From Amanita rubescens (Eukaryota; Basidiomycota; Agaricomycetes; Agaricales; Amanitaceae): a stretch of DNA of 64,000 nucleotides. The notes beneath the pieces are model-generated. The model was given only the letters and a program-made list of their open reading frames with translations. It had not been told where the DNA came from and did no database searches. Every line of letters begins with the position of its first letter. Position 1 is the first letter of the stretch. Positions 21,262-32,959 of the stretch are shown piece after piece. Location: assembly GCA_015039365.1 (NCBI GenBank), contig WION01000005.1, positions 1,164,968 through 1,228,967 on the forward strand, read 5' to 3'. Position numbers and translations under genes: made by a program.

Positions 21262-22925
21262 CTACGTCTTCCTATTTGCTTCCTGCTTGCGGACAGCCGC
21301 AAAGACCGGAATCAATCTCTCCACTTCCTTCCATTTACGTTTCTTCTCCTCTGGGTCCTCGTTGAGCTCAGAAACGGTGATCTTCGTCACTTCCGGGAAC
21401 ATGTCAGAAATAAACGCAGCAATGCGACCCGGATTCTCAATCGGTGAATCGTTTACACCGAGTTCCCGGAGTGCCCTGTTGCACGTCCCGTTCCCTAGCT
21501 GCTCTTCGTAGTTGTCAAGAGCATCGGCATTAATTGTCAGGGACAATTCTTCGAGTCCAGGACAATGTTTCGCAAAGGAAATGAGAGCGTGAGACGTCAA
21601 TCGCGTTGGTACCGGCTTTTTAGGGATCATCGTGAACTTCCGCAGTTTAGACCAAGCTTTAACTATGCATGCGACGTCATCATCGTCGATGTCAAGTGTG
21701 CAATAACCATATACTCCGAACGAGCGTATATGTCGGAAATGTAGTAGAGGTGATATCGTTTGAAAGGATAATGTGACCAGACGACGACCGGCAACAGATG
21801 ATATCACAAAGTCTGTAAGGGTATCATGCAAAATACCATTCTGTAAACCATTGACCACTCCGGCCCATTGTGGTTCCTGAGGTGTTCCAGTGATGAATAA
21901 ATTTATAGAGCGGAGTGGCGTGGAAGACATGCACTTCAAGACTTGCAAGCAGCTATCCATTTCGCAGCGGACCATGGCAAGATGTTTGAGCACGGGGAAA
22001 TTTGGAGCATTGTTTGGGAACTGCGTATCAACGATTCGACAAAAGTATAATTTGAGCGTTGTCAACGCTGGAAGTCTAGCGATGGCATTCGTGAGGGGAC
22101 CAAGAGTGATGTTTTTCAGAGAGAGAGATTCTAGACCTGTCCAAGCAATGAATGGTGCACAGGCACTGGAAGCGCGTCCAGAGAATAGCTTTCCCCAAGA
22201 AATAACAGGATTGTACTGAGCACCATTCTCCGCATCCAGTACCATGGATTGAATGGAAGGACAATGCGAGACTAATGATGTCAACAAGGAAAACCGCATT
22301 CTGAGTGATGTGTTTTCCCTAGTCACAATCATAAAAACCTTCAAATGTCTTATACTGCGGGAGAGGAACAGTTGGATAAAAGGGTATACGTCGTCATTTT
22401 GGACGCTCCACGTCAGTTGCTGGAGTCGCGGCAGTAACTTGGACGTTCCCTGTTGAGCGCAAGCCAGTGACTGAAATATCCACGAGTCGAACTGGTAGAC
22501 CTTGTCATTCTCGGTCGCGCCCACAATGTCGCTATGAGTGAGGATGTGGACTCATGATGCGGCAATTTCAAATCTTTCCCAATCATTCTTCACCATTGGT
22601 CTTTGAAAATGCTAGGGTTGATGGTGAAAATCAAACAAGCGGAAAAGAAACCGTTACTCACTATGAGAACTACATCTCTTTGAAGATCTTCCCTCCACAT
22701 CACATCTTCTTCGTAAAGGTCCCATGGCAGGCAGCGCATCAACGGAACAAGGCTATCCAGCTGGTACCACAGTAAATCGAGGGCGGGCTGCATCATTGCT
22801 TTGCACGACAGGCAAAGCTGGAACAATGTAAATTTGTCCTTGCGTCCGATTTGTTCGCATATCAGTCGGCACAGTTCGAGGCATTGTAATACGCGACTCG
22901 AGCTCGTCGCGGTGACTGAGGACAT
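21262..22925 (-). pseudogene. F-box/LRR-like protein, family copy 1, with premature TGA
   Basis: Exon 1 (22925-22662, MSSVTATSSSRVLQCLELCR) carries the F-box-like helices (LICEQIG, TLFQLCLSCKAMMQPALDLLWY). A GT-AG intron leads to exon 2 (22611-21262), beginning HFQRPMVKNDWERFEIAAS. Exon lengths (264 + 1350 nt) give the same 538 codons as two sister copies. At 22552-22554 the codon aligned to Arg in the sisters (AAARV) is TGA, consistent with CGA to TGA. Downstream the frame is open, with LRR-like strands (LESLSLKNITLG, LKHLAMVRCEMDSCLQVLK, LHFRHIRSFGVYG). F-box proteins recruit substrates to SCF ubiquitin ligases. Its start lies 59 bp from the divergent F-box start at 22985. It is either a recent nonsense allele or makes only an N-terminal stub. 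Confidence 0.75.
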
Positions 22926-22984
22926 AAGTTGTGGGAAAGTTAAATAAAGTTTGTGTTCGGGCCGAGTCCTGCCACAGCGACAGA
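22926..22984. promoter_or_regulatory. 59-bp divergent intergenic region between two F-box genes
   Basis: The start codons at 22925 (minus) and 22985 (plus) leave only 59 bp, so each core promoter must overlap the other gene or its 5' UTR. An upstream in-frame ATG at 22931 would make the gap 5 bp. No TATA box is obvious. Confidence 0.4.
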
Positions 22985-24355
22985 ATGACTTGCAAAATGT
23001 TACCCATCGAAATTCTATGCAAAATATTTCTCCTCCTCTGCGATAAACCCATTCATCTCCAGATGTTGCAGAATAAGTGGCATCTCGACGAGTTTCCGTG
23101 GGCTGTGGGACAAGTTTGCAGGCATTGGAGAGGCGCATTTTTATCCTATCCGCCTCTATGGACCTCTCTGTCCCTGCAGAGCGGCAACTTTAGCGCCATC
23201 GCCATAGCGGAAATCAACCGACGTACGGCTACATACCTCGAACGGTCAAGACAGTTCCCACTCACCATACTCGTTTCCATGGTGAATTCATCCAACATAA
23301 ACTTTCCTAGCGACACGTTTCGATTGCTATTGACCAGTTCGAATCGATGGAAAAGGGCAGATTTGGTGCTCAGGAGAGAATCCGTCCTGCTTGACCTTAT
23401 CGGATGCTTTAATAAGGTACCGATCCTCGAGTCGCTGGGCATCTCTGTATACGGATTCGGAGCGGAAAAGCACTACAATGACTTCGTCACGATCGCGCCG
23501 CATCTTACTGAACTTAACATTTCCGACCCCGGAGAGACGGGAAGATGGATGTCATTACCTTGGTCGCAGTTGACGAAGCTCAGCATAGAAGTGTCGTTTG
23601 TGGAGTTTTTCGTGCAAAATTCGCGACTGGAAACAATTCTATCCCAATTACAAAATCTCGAGGAGCTACGATTCGAAATTCATGACGCTCCGGACTTCAC
23701 TATTAGCAGAAGTCAAGCTGCCATACGGCTTCCCCTCCTCCGTTTCCTTGAAATCACAATGATCTGTCCGGGGATATTCTCGTCGTTTGAAGTGCCTCTA
23801 CTGGAACATCTCTGGTTGGATGGCTGTATTGAACTTGAAGATGTTGGCGAAATTTGTGCTGAAGAATTATCATCCATGATCGAGCGGTCGTCCTGTCGCA
23901 TTCGCCATTTGACGCTTCAAGACTTTTTCGATGATGACGTAGCGCTCGATATTTTTGGGGCACTGGACAGCCTCGAGGAGCTCTGCATCAAGGACCTATC
24001 GTGTTCTCTGCTCATTGGGTTCATGGCAAATCCCGATGTCCACCATTTGCCCAACTTGCGGGAGTTGCAGGTGATATGTTGTCCTGGGCAAGTTAACAGA
24101 GACCTCATGATGTCGATATATCTCCTCTTGGACGAGCGGGGCAAGGGGTCCGAGTCGCTACTAGGCCTCGAGAGCGCGCCCCTCGAGAGGGTAATGATTC
24201 AGTTGGAATGGGATCATTCAAATTGTCAGGAAAGAGTTCTCTGCAAGAGGTTGAACGTCGAATCAAGGGTCGAAATCCTTGATATGGTCTCGAAAATGAT
24301 GCGAGGTTGCCCATTCATTGCCGATATTTACATCGACAACCAACCGATTGGATGA
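22985..24355 (+). CDS. F-box protein with leucine-rich C-terminus
   Basis: A single open frame of 456 residues from the ATG at 22985 (an ATG at 22931 would add 18 residues). The N-terminus is a standard Agaricomycete F-box, MLPIEILCKIFLLLCDKP, followed by VGQVCRHWRGAFLSYPPLWT. Its job would be SKP1 binding in an SCF ligase. The rest has irregular leucine-rich strands (LTELNISDPG, LEHLWLDGCIEL, IRHLTLQDFFDDD, LPNLRELQVICC) that would form a substrate-binding solenoid. It is not a copy of the neighbouring minus-strand family: those have a different F-box signature and a conserved intron after about 88 codons, and this gene has none. Confidence 0.85.
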   Translation: MTCKMLPIEILCKIFLLLCDKPIHLQMLQNKWHLDEFPWAVGQVCRHWRGAFLSYPPLWTSLSLQSGNFSAIAIAEINRRTATYLERSRQFPLTILVSMVNSSNINFPSDTFRLLLTSSNRWKRADLVLRRESVLLDLIGCFNKVPILESLGISVYGFGAEKHYNDFVTIAPHLTELNISDPGETGRWMSLPWSQLTKLSIEVSFVEFFVQNSRLETILSQLQNLEELRFEIHDAPDFTISRSQAAIRLPLLRFLEITMICPGIFSSFEVPLLEHLWLDGCIELEDVGEICAEELSSMIERSSCRIRHLTLQDFFDDDVALDIFGALDSLEELCIKDLSCSLLIGFMANPDVHHLPNLRELQVICCPGQVNRDLMMSIYLLLDERGKGSESLLGLESAPLERVMIQLEWDHSNCQERVLCKRLNVESRVEILDMVSKMMRGCPFIADIYIDNQPIG

Positions 24356-24765
24356 CCGTCTTAGGGAGACAGGTTAGACTTACGACGTTAGTTCAGGTGA
24401 AAATGTACGGGATAATGTGATGAATATATCCATTTTGCATCTTCACTGTAGCTTGAATTTCCTGCATTTGTTCTCTCTCCTATTAGTCACGACAACACAC
24501 CTTTCCGAAGCTCTGCTGCAAAATAGAGGCACAATTGAAAACGCCGGTTTTAGTTCACGTCAGCTCTCAGATTTTTCCTTTCTGACTTCATTGAGAAAAC
24601 ATCAATTTCACTGTAAATTTCTCATAAAGAGTTCTGGCTGTGGGAAGCGACAACGGATGTGGGTTCCGTCTCATGACAGTATATTATGAGCATTATAATT
24701 TTTCTATGTCACGTCTTTGGTTGACGTGTGTATACTCTATAATGGCCATGCGCCGGGCCCTCTGC
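24356..24765. other. No gene seen
   Basis: 3' flanks of two convergent genes. No repeat or structure stands out. Confidence 0.35.
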
Positions 24766-26429
24766 TTAGCGGCGGCGGCGCTTTGCCCCTGATTTCACCC
24801 CACTCTGCGATCCCGAGGCTTTTTTTGGATACAATTCCTGAATCAACAACCCCAATTGCTCGTGAAACATGCGCATTGAATCTGGCAACGATTGAAGTGT
24901 TGGCCGGTATCGTAGCGGTGAAAGGCCGACCCTCATATTCTTCATATCGAAGATAGAATAGACGTTCAACATGAAACTAAATAAAAAAAATTCACCATCA
25001 GCATCCATTCTTCGACCGGTTGATTGAACAATATTTCACCTAGTTCCTAGCACCCAAATATCTGGACCTTCGTCTGATGCTGGTTTCTCCTGAATCGCCC
25101 CACGGCATACCGCAGGTTTCGTGATAGGGCGTTCCTCGTATCTGGAGAAGCGGGCAAGAATGAAGCTAAATTGCACAGATCAGAATAGTCGACGAATTGA
25201 GGCTGCAGTACTCACCTGTCGAGACTCAAGTCCCATTCAGCGCCCCCCCATGAAAACGTTATCTTGGGAAATTCCTTGCCTTCGATAGGCAGGTTACACG
25301 GGAATACATGATCGTCCAACCCAACAGAGTTTTTTATGACTCGGGAAAATGGTATCCTTTCGTAGATTCTCTTTACAGCGTCGGCAGGACCCAGTATCAT
25401 GTCCGTACCGCTGTCGATAATAGTTCGTATCCCGGATGCTATAACGTCGGTTTTGACTTGCCCGTTACCATCTTTATACGTCATTTTGACTAGCCCGCCA
25501 CCGATCATCTTTTGAATATATCGGTTGTAGCCCAGCATCATGCCTAAGCGGTACGACGCTGTGATATTCGATACGTTTTGTGTCAAACAAGTCTGGGTTT
25601 CCCGTACCATCTATGTGAAACTCGGAATGACCCTTGGTGAGATAGAAAGCAAAGACACCGGAACTGAAGCCCGGGTTCTTTGCTGGTAGGCGGCGTAGAA
25701 AAAAGGGTCGTAATGATTGTCTGCCAACTCAGGAAAGGCCAAGCCGAGAACGCTGGATGAAAAAATCGATATAAATATGAGTCACGCTGCGTAGAATGTG
25801 CAGCGCTCACCCGTCGAGTGGCCGTCGCAGGAAATACGGCGTGAAGTGTCCGACTGTGCAGAAATGCTGTCGTCTCAGCAATATACGACCGATTTTCACG
25901 TTATCCCCACGTCTCTTCATGTCCCGGGTCCCCCGTTGCTTATAGTCGATGAACCTGTGCCCATGCTGGGGAGTAAACGGATCCTTCATTTGCTTAAGTT
26001 CTTCAGGCGGACCTTGTATTCCCGTCGATGAACTACCATAATACATGTTTTTCCCATGACTTGCCGCCCAGAGTGAGGGAACCCAATCGGATGATCCACA
26101 CGGTGGCGAAGATGACATTGAAGACCTGCGTAGCAATGGTAATCTCTCCGGTCCATATGTTTTCGTCTTCAAAATCTTCCGCTGGGTGATATTTGAGCGG
26201 TAATGTATACACAGGATGGTTCGTGTCCGAGTTGTGTTCCTGTTTTGCAGCCACATTGAAATCCGTACTGATACCACCTAAATAGTAAATGCCTACATAC
26301 CTCTGCCAATGAAGAACCGTGGGGGGAACTTCTGTGAGCCGCGGCGTGTTGGGAGGATCCGTGTCCAGTGCCGTGGGCAAGTCGCGTAAGTGTGAGTGCC
26401 ATGACGGCCGCCAACAAGTTGAATTTCAT
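24766..26429 (-). pseudogene. Secreted A1 (pepsin-type) aspartic protease, first catalytic site lost
   Basis: A signal peptide (MKFNLLAAVMALTLTRLAHG) starts at 26429. Exon-like blocks follow: EITIATQVFNVIFAT then, one base out of frame, GSSDWVPSLW; LGLAFPELADNHYDPFFYAA; GVFAFYLTKGHSEFHIDG; IRTIIDSGTDMILGPADA (second active site, DSG intact); WGGAEWDLSLDR; and FMLNVYSIFDMKNMRVGLSP at the C-terminus, then a basic tail (GAKRRRR). In active A1 proteases the first site reads DTGSS. Here the Asp is Ala (FAT) and an indel (GTGT between ACC and GGA, near 26089) breaks the frame at that point. Other frame changes can be introns. So the fold is recognisable but the enzyme would be dead. It is flanked by F-box genes on both sides. 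Confidence 0.75.
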
Positions 26430-27074
26430 GAAAGTCGGGAATGGTGATGAGAGGGTGGAAGCGCGGTAGGGACGTACGATAATATGGAAATTTCATGCCG
26501 CCAGTTATAGTGCTGTTACCGAGTCGCCTTGGTAGTGGAGCTGTGAAGCTTGAAGCTTGAAGCCCGATATGCCCGACGTATTTCCCAAAAGTGGATTGTG
26601 TCAGTCAAAAGTCGAGTCGCTTCATACTCAGCTCGGATCTATCTGCTACACCAAAACGTAAAGTAGATTGTGTCATTGAAGCGCCCGCCGTGCCAGATGC
26701 TGATAAACGAATACCAGTGAACTCACCGTTGTTGGGCGAGGGGCGATGTACCTGTAGTGAGAACTTGGAATTTCTCAGCGACTATCATGGGGATGCACCA
26801 CTGATATCGAGATGTAAAAAAACAAGAGGCCTGCAGTCACGCAATTTTCATTACTACTACCATCTTCCATGACGAATCTGGCGAAAGTGAGGACAATGCT
26901 TTACTACGAGTGTGTTCCAATTTGTTCACATATCAGTTCAAGGCACAGTTCTTAATGCGCGAGCCGTTGCGGATGTGGAGAATTAAGTCTGATTGTGGCA
27001 TTTGGAGATTCAAGTGCGAGCGCAGGTGGGATGGGTAAGTCCCATTGTTTTAATTGGTCCGGTGATGTAGATAT
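26430..27074. other. No gene seen
   Basis: Spacer between the protease relic and F-box copy 2. It includes the AAGCTTGAAGCTTGAAGC short repeat near 26546. Phrases near 26930-26990 (TGTTCACATATCAGTTC, GGCACAGTTC) resemble F-box exon 1 sequence and may be a vestigial exon. Confidence 0.3.
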
Positions 27075-28728
27075 CTAAGATTTATGAGTTACTTCCTGCC
27101 TCCGGGAAGCCGCAAGGACCGGGAGCATTCTCTCAACTTCCTTCCACTTCTGCCTGTTCACCGCACGAGACTCGCAAGCAACAGACACCTTTGTCACATT
27201 CGGAAATATGTCCGCTATAAATGAAGCAACACGGCCCGGGTCGTCGATCGGTGAATGATCTACACTCAAATGTCGGAGTCTGCTGTCGAACCGCCCCTTT
27301 CCAGGCTGTTTATCTTCGTAATCGACGACAGTGGTCGCATCTATCGATATGAACAGAAATTCAAGTTCTGGACAATGCATCGCCAAGGTAGTGAGAGCGT
27401 GAAGAGTCAATCGTGGCTTCGAAAGCTTCCAGGGATGGATTACGAATGTTTTTAGGCGGGGCCAAGCCTTAGCTATGCGTATGACATCGTCATCGCCAAG
27501 GTCAAGATTGGACTTGCCATCGCAACAGAACTTGGATATATTTTGGAAGTGAAGTAGAGGGGATATCGACTGGAAACTCAGCGGGATCGGAAGATGGCTG
27601 CCAAGGATAGAAAAATTGGCGATAGTAAGACTATCGCGTGAGATGCTCTTTTGCAGATTGCTGAATAAGTCGGTCCATCGGGATTCATTGCTCGGATGCG
27701 GGACTTTGACGTATAAATTTAAGCTTGAAAGAGGCGAGCAAGACATTCGCTTCAAGACATACAAGCAACTGTCGATGCTGCAGTCACTCATGATAAGATG
27801 TTGGAGTGCATGAAAGCCCATTACACTACTTGATAGCAGCAGTTTGGTGGTTTGACACGCAAATAAATCGAGCGTCGTCAATACAGGAAGTTGGGCAATG
27901 ACATCCGTCAGAGTGGAGATGTCTATTCTCTGAAAATGGAGAGAGTTTAAAGCTGTCCATAGGCTGAACAACGTGCCAGCACTCGAAGCTTGTCCCGAGA
28001 ATAAATCTGTCCAAGAGTGTGAGTCCTCCAGGCTCGACCGCCTAGCCGATAGTTCTAATGAGCGCATAGAGGGACATTGGGAGACTAAGGACCCCAACAC
28101 GGAAAATCGCATTCTATCCGATGCTATGTTACCAGTTGATATGCAAAGAGTTAGGTGTGTTATGGTTGGCGTGAGGAAGAGAAAGATATATGGGTATATA
28201 TCATCACTGCGTGTGTCCCAAGTCAGTTGTTGAAGCCGTGGCAGTAACCTCGCTCTTCCCTGTGAGGCACAAGCGAGCGATTTGAAAATGTTAGAGTCAA
28301 ACTGGTAGAATCTATATTCCCAACGCCTGGGCGACCCGAGGACTCGGACACGCGCTGCTGCAGCTTCGAAGCTCTTCCAATCGCTCGGTTGCATTGACCT
28401 TCGAAAAGACTGGCAGATGTAAAATTGAACCAAAGGGATGAGGGAGAAAACTATCACTTACCAGTGTAACTATCTCTTGCCTTGTATCCCGCAACTCCAC
28501 GTGTTCTTCATAGAGGTCCTCTGGCATGCAGAACAGCAGGGGAGAAAAATTATCCAGTTTGTACCATAATTCGTCTAGCGCCGGCTCCATGAAACTTTTG
28601 CACGTCTGGGAAAGTCGGTACAGTGAACGCTTGTCATTGCTCCCGATCTGTTCATGGCATATAAGCTGGCGTAGTTCAAGGCATTGTAATGCGTGACTTG
28701 TCGCAGTCATGAGAGTGGTCTCGGACAT
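27075..28728 (-). CDS. F-box/LRR-like protein, family copy 2
   Basis: Exon 1 (28728-28462) begins MSETTLMTATSHALQCLEL and carries LICHEQIG, RSLYRLSQTCKSFMEPALDE and LWYKLDN. After a 52-bp intron, exon 2 (28409-27075) begins SFRRSMQPSDWKSFEAAAA. Total 1602 nt, 534 codons, fully open. The C-terminal part has repeated leucine-rich strands and the family hallmarks SACPSMRSLELSARR-like, ISPLLHFQNISKF, and SPIDDPGRVASFIADIFPNV near the end. The start was chosen by alignment of MSETT/MTATS with the sister copies. It is a probable SCF substrate receptor with unknown target. Confidence 0.8.
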
Positions 28729-29199
28729 GCACACTGCAGGGAAGATGTTTGTTCTGTGCAAATAATGTCAACGCCGAGCGCCGAGTCACCCTATTTCCAC
28801 TCGGACGGAAAGCGCACGGAGACCAAAGAGTCAATATACTAGTCAGTGCGATAGCCCATCGCTTAATGAGGTGAAATGTTATTTGTTATTTCAGCTCAGT
28901 AGAGGTTGGATGCAAGTTGAAGAAAAGATGAAATGCAGCCTAGTGCGTATACGTACGAGGTGTTTTCATAGTAGGTAACTCGGAAGCGTAGAGCAATTGC
29001 GTAACAAACTATTATATGAAATGATGTGTCGGAGACATTGCTCCATGATAAGACCCATCAAACGATCTGTATGAGACATGGGGGTTGACAAAGTTACTAG
29101 CAAATGAGAAAGAGATCAAGGAGCCGCAGCAAGGAAGATCAGGCTACAGGTCGTAAGGGGTGGCAGTCTACTCGTCATCCACATTTCATGACGTATGGC
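28729..29199. other. No gene seen
   Basis: AT-balanced spacer upstream of F-box copy 2. Promoter sequences must lie here but none is distinctive. Confidence 0.3.
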
Positions 29200-30700
29200 A
29201 GCGGTACGTTCTCGTGTCTAAATTCACAAGGATGTGAGAAGAAAGGTATAGTTGATGGATAGGAAAACTCACTACCGCGATGTGGCTGTCTCGCTTTCTT
29301 CACCCAATTTGCAGAAAACATGGTCGGAGTAGCGGGATTACAAGGTACTCTCGAAGTATTTGGGTTTGAAGGTATTTCTGAGCCATTCCAGTGGTGCCGC
29401 AGTGGGGAACTGTCAGTGAAACTTGAGGGCGACGATGCGCAGCCTGAGACCGGTGATTTTGTTGTCCATGATTGACCCAGATCGTCGCCAGGCTGTGGAA
29501 GTGATTACGACGGAGGCCAGAGCGGGACGAAAGCCGAACGTAAATGCTGCGTGTAATCTTCACCTCTTGACAACAAGGCCAGCATAGTAACGCCACGGCC
29601 CTGGGCATTAACCTGAGACAGGGTTGCTGGAAAGTTCTGTAAGGCGTGGAAGAGAATATCAGGATGTCATCAGGGACAACACCAATTGTACTTCTGAACG
29701 GTGGCAGTGTTGCGCTGAGTGATGATGCAGAAAACTTCGCCCTCTGTAGCGAACAAAGCTCCTGGTTAGTATGAAAATGGGGGAATCAGTAAAACTGGGG
29801 AACTCTGAAGCATTGAGGATTCGAGTGTTTCTGGTACATACCTGCCAGTGATTTGCCCGTTGAGCCACGCCGCAACTAGCACCACACAGATGAATACGGC
29901 AGAGCGTTCTAAGCAACACACGGTTTCGCCGAGCCAATCGGGAGCCAAGCTGAGTCCAAGTTTTGAAGTCAGCTCCAATCGGCTCGATCATATTTAGCCA
30001 CGAGCCATTTATGCCCAGCTTCCTGATTCAGTGATTTAATCCGTGGCAATTCTCGTGAATGTAAGTCTGTATTTCTGAATGTTTAGTTATCAGGCTTACC
30101 CGCCAGGGAGCTGACATGATGGTGCAGAGAATCCCATGCCAATTCGCTGAGTCCAAACCCTACGTCAACAATAATGGTCGCATGCGCAGCAGCGGCACCC
30201 TCTGACACGACAAACGTACTCTCGAGCGGTTAGTAACAGTGCCTTTTCCTACCCACTAGCATCTAGTAACTCAATCCAGAACCAATCTCAGACCACCGCA
30301 ATACCTACGCCGCAATGCGCGTCAACCCCGTAAACAATACATAGAGTCTGAATCATATTGGAGATGCATTACGCGACGGTCCAATAGCGCTCCATTAATC
30401 CACCCAACTTTTGCGAGCTGCCCTTGGGACGATCCACGGGGATGAGGCGATGCAGTGGTTTTGTTCAATGCCCATATCGATAAGTGTGTCCGCATGGCAC
30501 TTAATGGGGTGCAAAGTCCTGACATGGATCGCTCGTACTATAGCTCTGATTGGTACTATGTCCTCGTAATGGTTCAGTGGTCTGTGCAATGCGCACTGAT
30601 TCAGCGGCGGGACTCCGAGTCGGCTGCTCTTCTGATCCTCCATTATCTACTTGCTGAAGTGTGATAACAGCTGTTCGGAAGTTCGAATCGCCCAGGAACA
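29200..30700 (-). pseudogene. Decayed uncharacterised gene X, copy 1, downstream of F-box copy 3
   Basis: Minus-strand exon-like blocks include MFLGDSNFRTAVITLQQ near 30700, an acidic/basic stretch VDNGGSEEQPTRSPAAES, and a hydrophobic segment VFICVVLVAAWLNGQITG ending at a GTATGT donor near 29849. The last block and the first 40 nt of its intron align with 33070-33175 (intron starts GTATGTACCAGAAACACTCG versus GTATGTATCGGATGTATTCG). The second block aligns loosely with 33430-33480. I cannot assemble a full frame. No family recognised. Confidence 0.3.
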
Positions 30701-30856
30701 TAATTCATATAACGTAAATAAGCGTGAGTCACCGTCTCGCGAATTCAAAGAAGTTGAAGAAGGGAGCATCGATTACTTTAATAACCCAATGATTGTTTGT
30801 TAAACTAAATATGCCACTTTCGTGTTTCTCCCAAACGGTGACACAAATGACTGTGA

Positions 30857-32519
30857 CTATGACTCAGATCTGGACCTATGATTTGCTTCCTGCCTCCGAA
30901 CTTCCACAAATGCCGGGATCATCATGTTGACCTGATAATACCGTGACGAATAAACCCCGTCAGATGATACCCTCACATTTGGAAATATGTCCGAAATAAA
31001 GGCTGCAAAGTGAGGCAACTCGGAATCCCAGATCGGCGAATTGAACACAAGCAATTCCCGGAGTCTCATACCACAAAATCCCCTCCCAGGCTTTTCTCTG
31101 TATGTGCCAATTCTGGTGGCGTTTATCGCCATGGCAAGAATTTCTAGTTTAGGACAATGCTTTGCAAGCGGAAGGAGAGCGTGAAGAGTCAATCGCGATC
31201 GCACAGCGTGCGCAGAGTGTATTATAAAGGATTTTAGACGAGGCCAAGCCCTTGCTATGGATGCGACGTCGTTATCTTCAAGGTCAAGGATGCAGAAACG
31301 GCTATGCTTGAACTCGGATATGTTTCGAAAATGAAGTAGAGGAGATATCGTTTGAAAGGTCCAAGTAATTCGGTCCCTGTCCGCTGCTATCCACAAGGGA
31401 TAATCATGATCTACGGCAAAAGACACAGCAGCAAGGCTATCATGCGATATGCCTTCCTGTATATAGTTGAACAATTCGGCCCACCGGGATTCACTAGGCC
31501 TCGCCGCGACGCTTAAGTCTAAGCATACAAGAGGCGTGCCAGACATGCGCTTAAAGACATGTAAGGTAATGTCCATATTGCAGTGATACATGCCAAGGTG
31601 TTGGAGCACGGGAAAACCTGTTGTGACGCTACTTGGCGACGTTGGATCAGAAATCTGACACCAATATAACTCGAGCTTGGTTAACGCTGGAAGTGTGACA
31701 AGGACACCAATGAGAATACCGATGTCCATGTTTTGCAGAGAGAGAGAACCTAAGGCTCTCCATAGGCTGAGCGATGCGAAGGCACTTGCAGAGGATCCGG
31801 AGAATAAATCTCTCCAAGAGGGTACAGGGTCCTGAAGGTTTCCTGCATCCAGTCGCAGCGAGCACATAGAAGGACATTGCGAGGTCAACGATGCCAACAA
31901 AGAAAACCGCATCCGATCGGATGCTATGTTCCCAGTTGCCACAGAAATAGTCAAATCTTTTATGGTTGGCGAGAGGAAGAGAAATATATATGGATATATA
32001 TCATTGGTTGGTGTCCAAGTCAGTTTCTGGAGTCGTGGAAGCAGCCCTGTTCTTCCGGGCGCGGCACAAGCGAGCGATGGAAAGATGTTAGAATCAACCT
32101 GGTAGACATCACGCTGCTTTTGGGTATAGTTGAGAATGTGGACACGCGCAGCCGCTGCTTCAATGCTTTCCCAATCGCTCGCTAGCATTGACCTTTGAAA
32201 AGACTGCAGCTGATTGTGAAGATCAAAGAAGTAAAGAAAAGACGATACTCACCAGGGTATATTTCACTTGTCGTGAACGCTCTACCACTGTCACTTCTTC
32301 GCTGCAAAGGTCACTGGGCAAACAGTGCAATAACGGATAAAGGCTATCCAGTTTGTACCATAACACGTCAAGCGCCGGTTCCACAAAATTTCTGCACGTC
32401 AGGCAAAGTCGGAACAATGTACGCCTTTCATAAGTCCCGAATGTCCCGATTTCTTGACATATCAGGCGGACTATTTCGTTGGCTTGTAATGCGCGATGCG
32501 TCGCGGTTGTGGGCGGCAT
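30857..32519 (-). CDS. F-box/LRR-like protein, family copy 3
   Basis: Exon 1 (32519-32253) begins MPPTTATHRALQANEIVRLI and has TLFRLCLTCRNFVEPALDVL. After a 49-bp intron, exon 2 (32203-30857) begins SFQRSMLASDWESIEAAAAR. Total 1614 nt, 538 codons, no break. Leucine-rich strands follow (LGSLSLQNMDIG, LQHLGMYHCNMDITLHVFK, LHFRNISEFKHSRFC). The C-terminal hallmark is degenerate (NSPIWDSELPHFAAFISDIF versus SPIDDP in the sisters). It ends in a basic Ser/Arg-rich tail. Probable SCF substrate receptor. Confidence 0.8.
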
Positions 32520-32959
32520 GATTATTCGGGAGGAAATGCGGGAAAAAAAGGTTTGTTCCGTGCGGACTATATGAAATCGGAGGGTCAAACAATACCCCTG
32601 ATATACAGATATGCCGACATCCGCATCACTACTATTCACTTTCCGTGGGTTTTCGGCTAACTCCCTTTACCTTCCCCAAATTTCGGTTCCCTCCCGCACA
32701 GGCCCTTAAGTAATGCTTGGAGCTGAACAGATCAGTTGATAAGAGTAGGCCGCGCTACAGTAATACTGCTTACGCATAGTAGTATTCATCGAGTATTACT
32801 ATTAGGCCAGGCAACGCGCAAAGAGTATTCTACTCAATGCATTAGTGACAAATTGGCATTATGTTGCATGTAATAGCGAATCGAAACTTCCCTATAATCG
32901 TCTTGACCGAATCCATAGCATTTCAAAGGCGGGAGATTGATCCATTGCACCAACGAGTG
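32520..32959. other. No gene; segment shared with about 37915-37970
   Basis: Contains GCATGTAAT and CGAAACTTCCCTAT phrases near 32865-32900 that recur at 37925-37965, suggesting another small duplicated block. An AATACT...AGTATT inverted repeat sits near 32760-32785. Confidence 0.35.
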
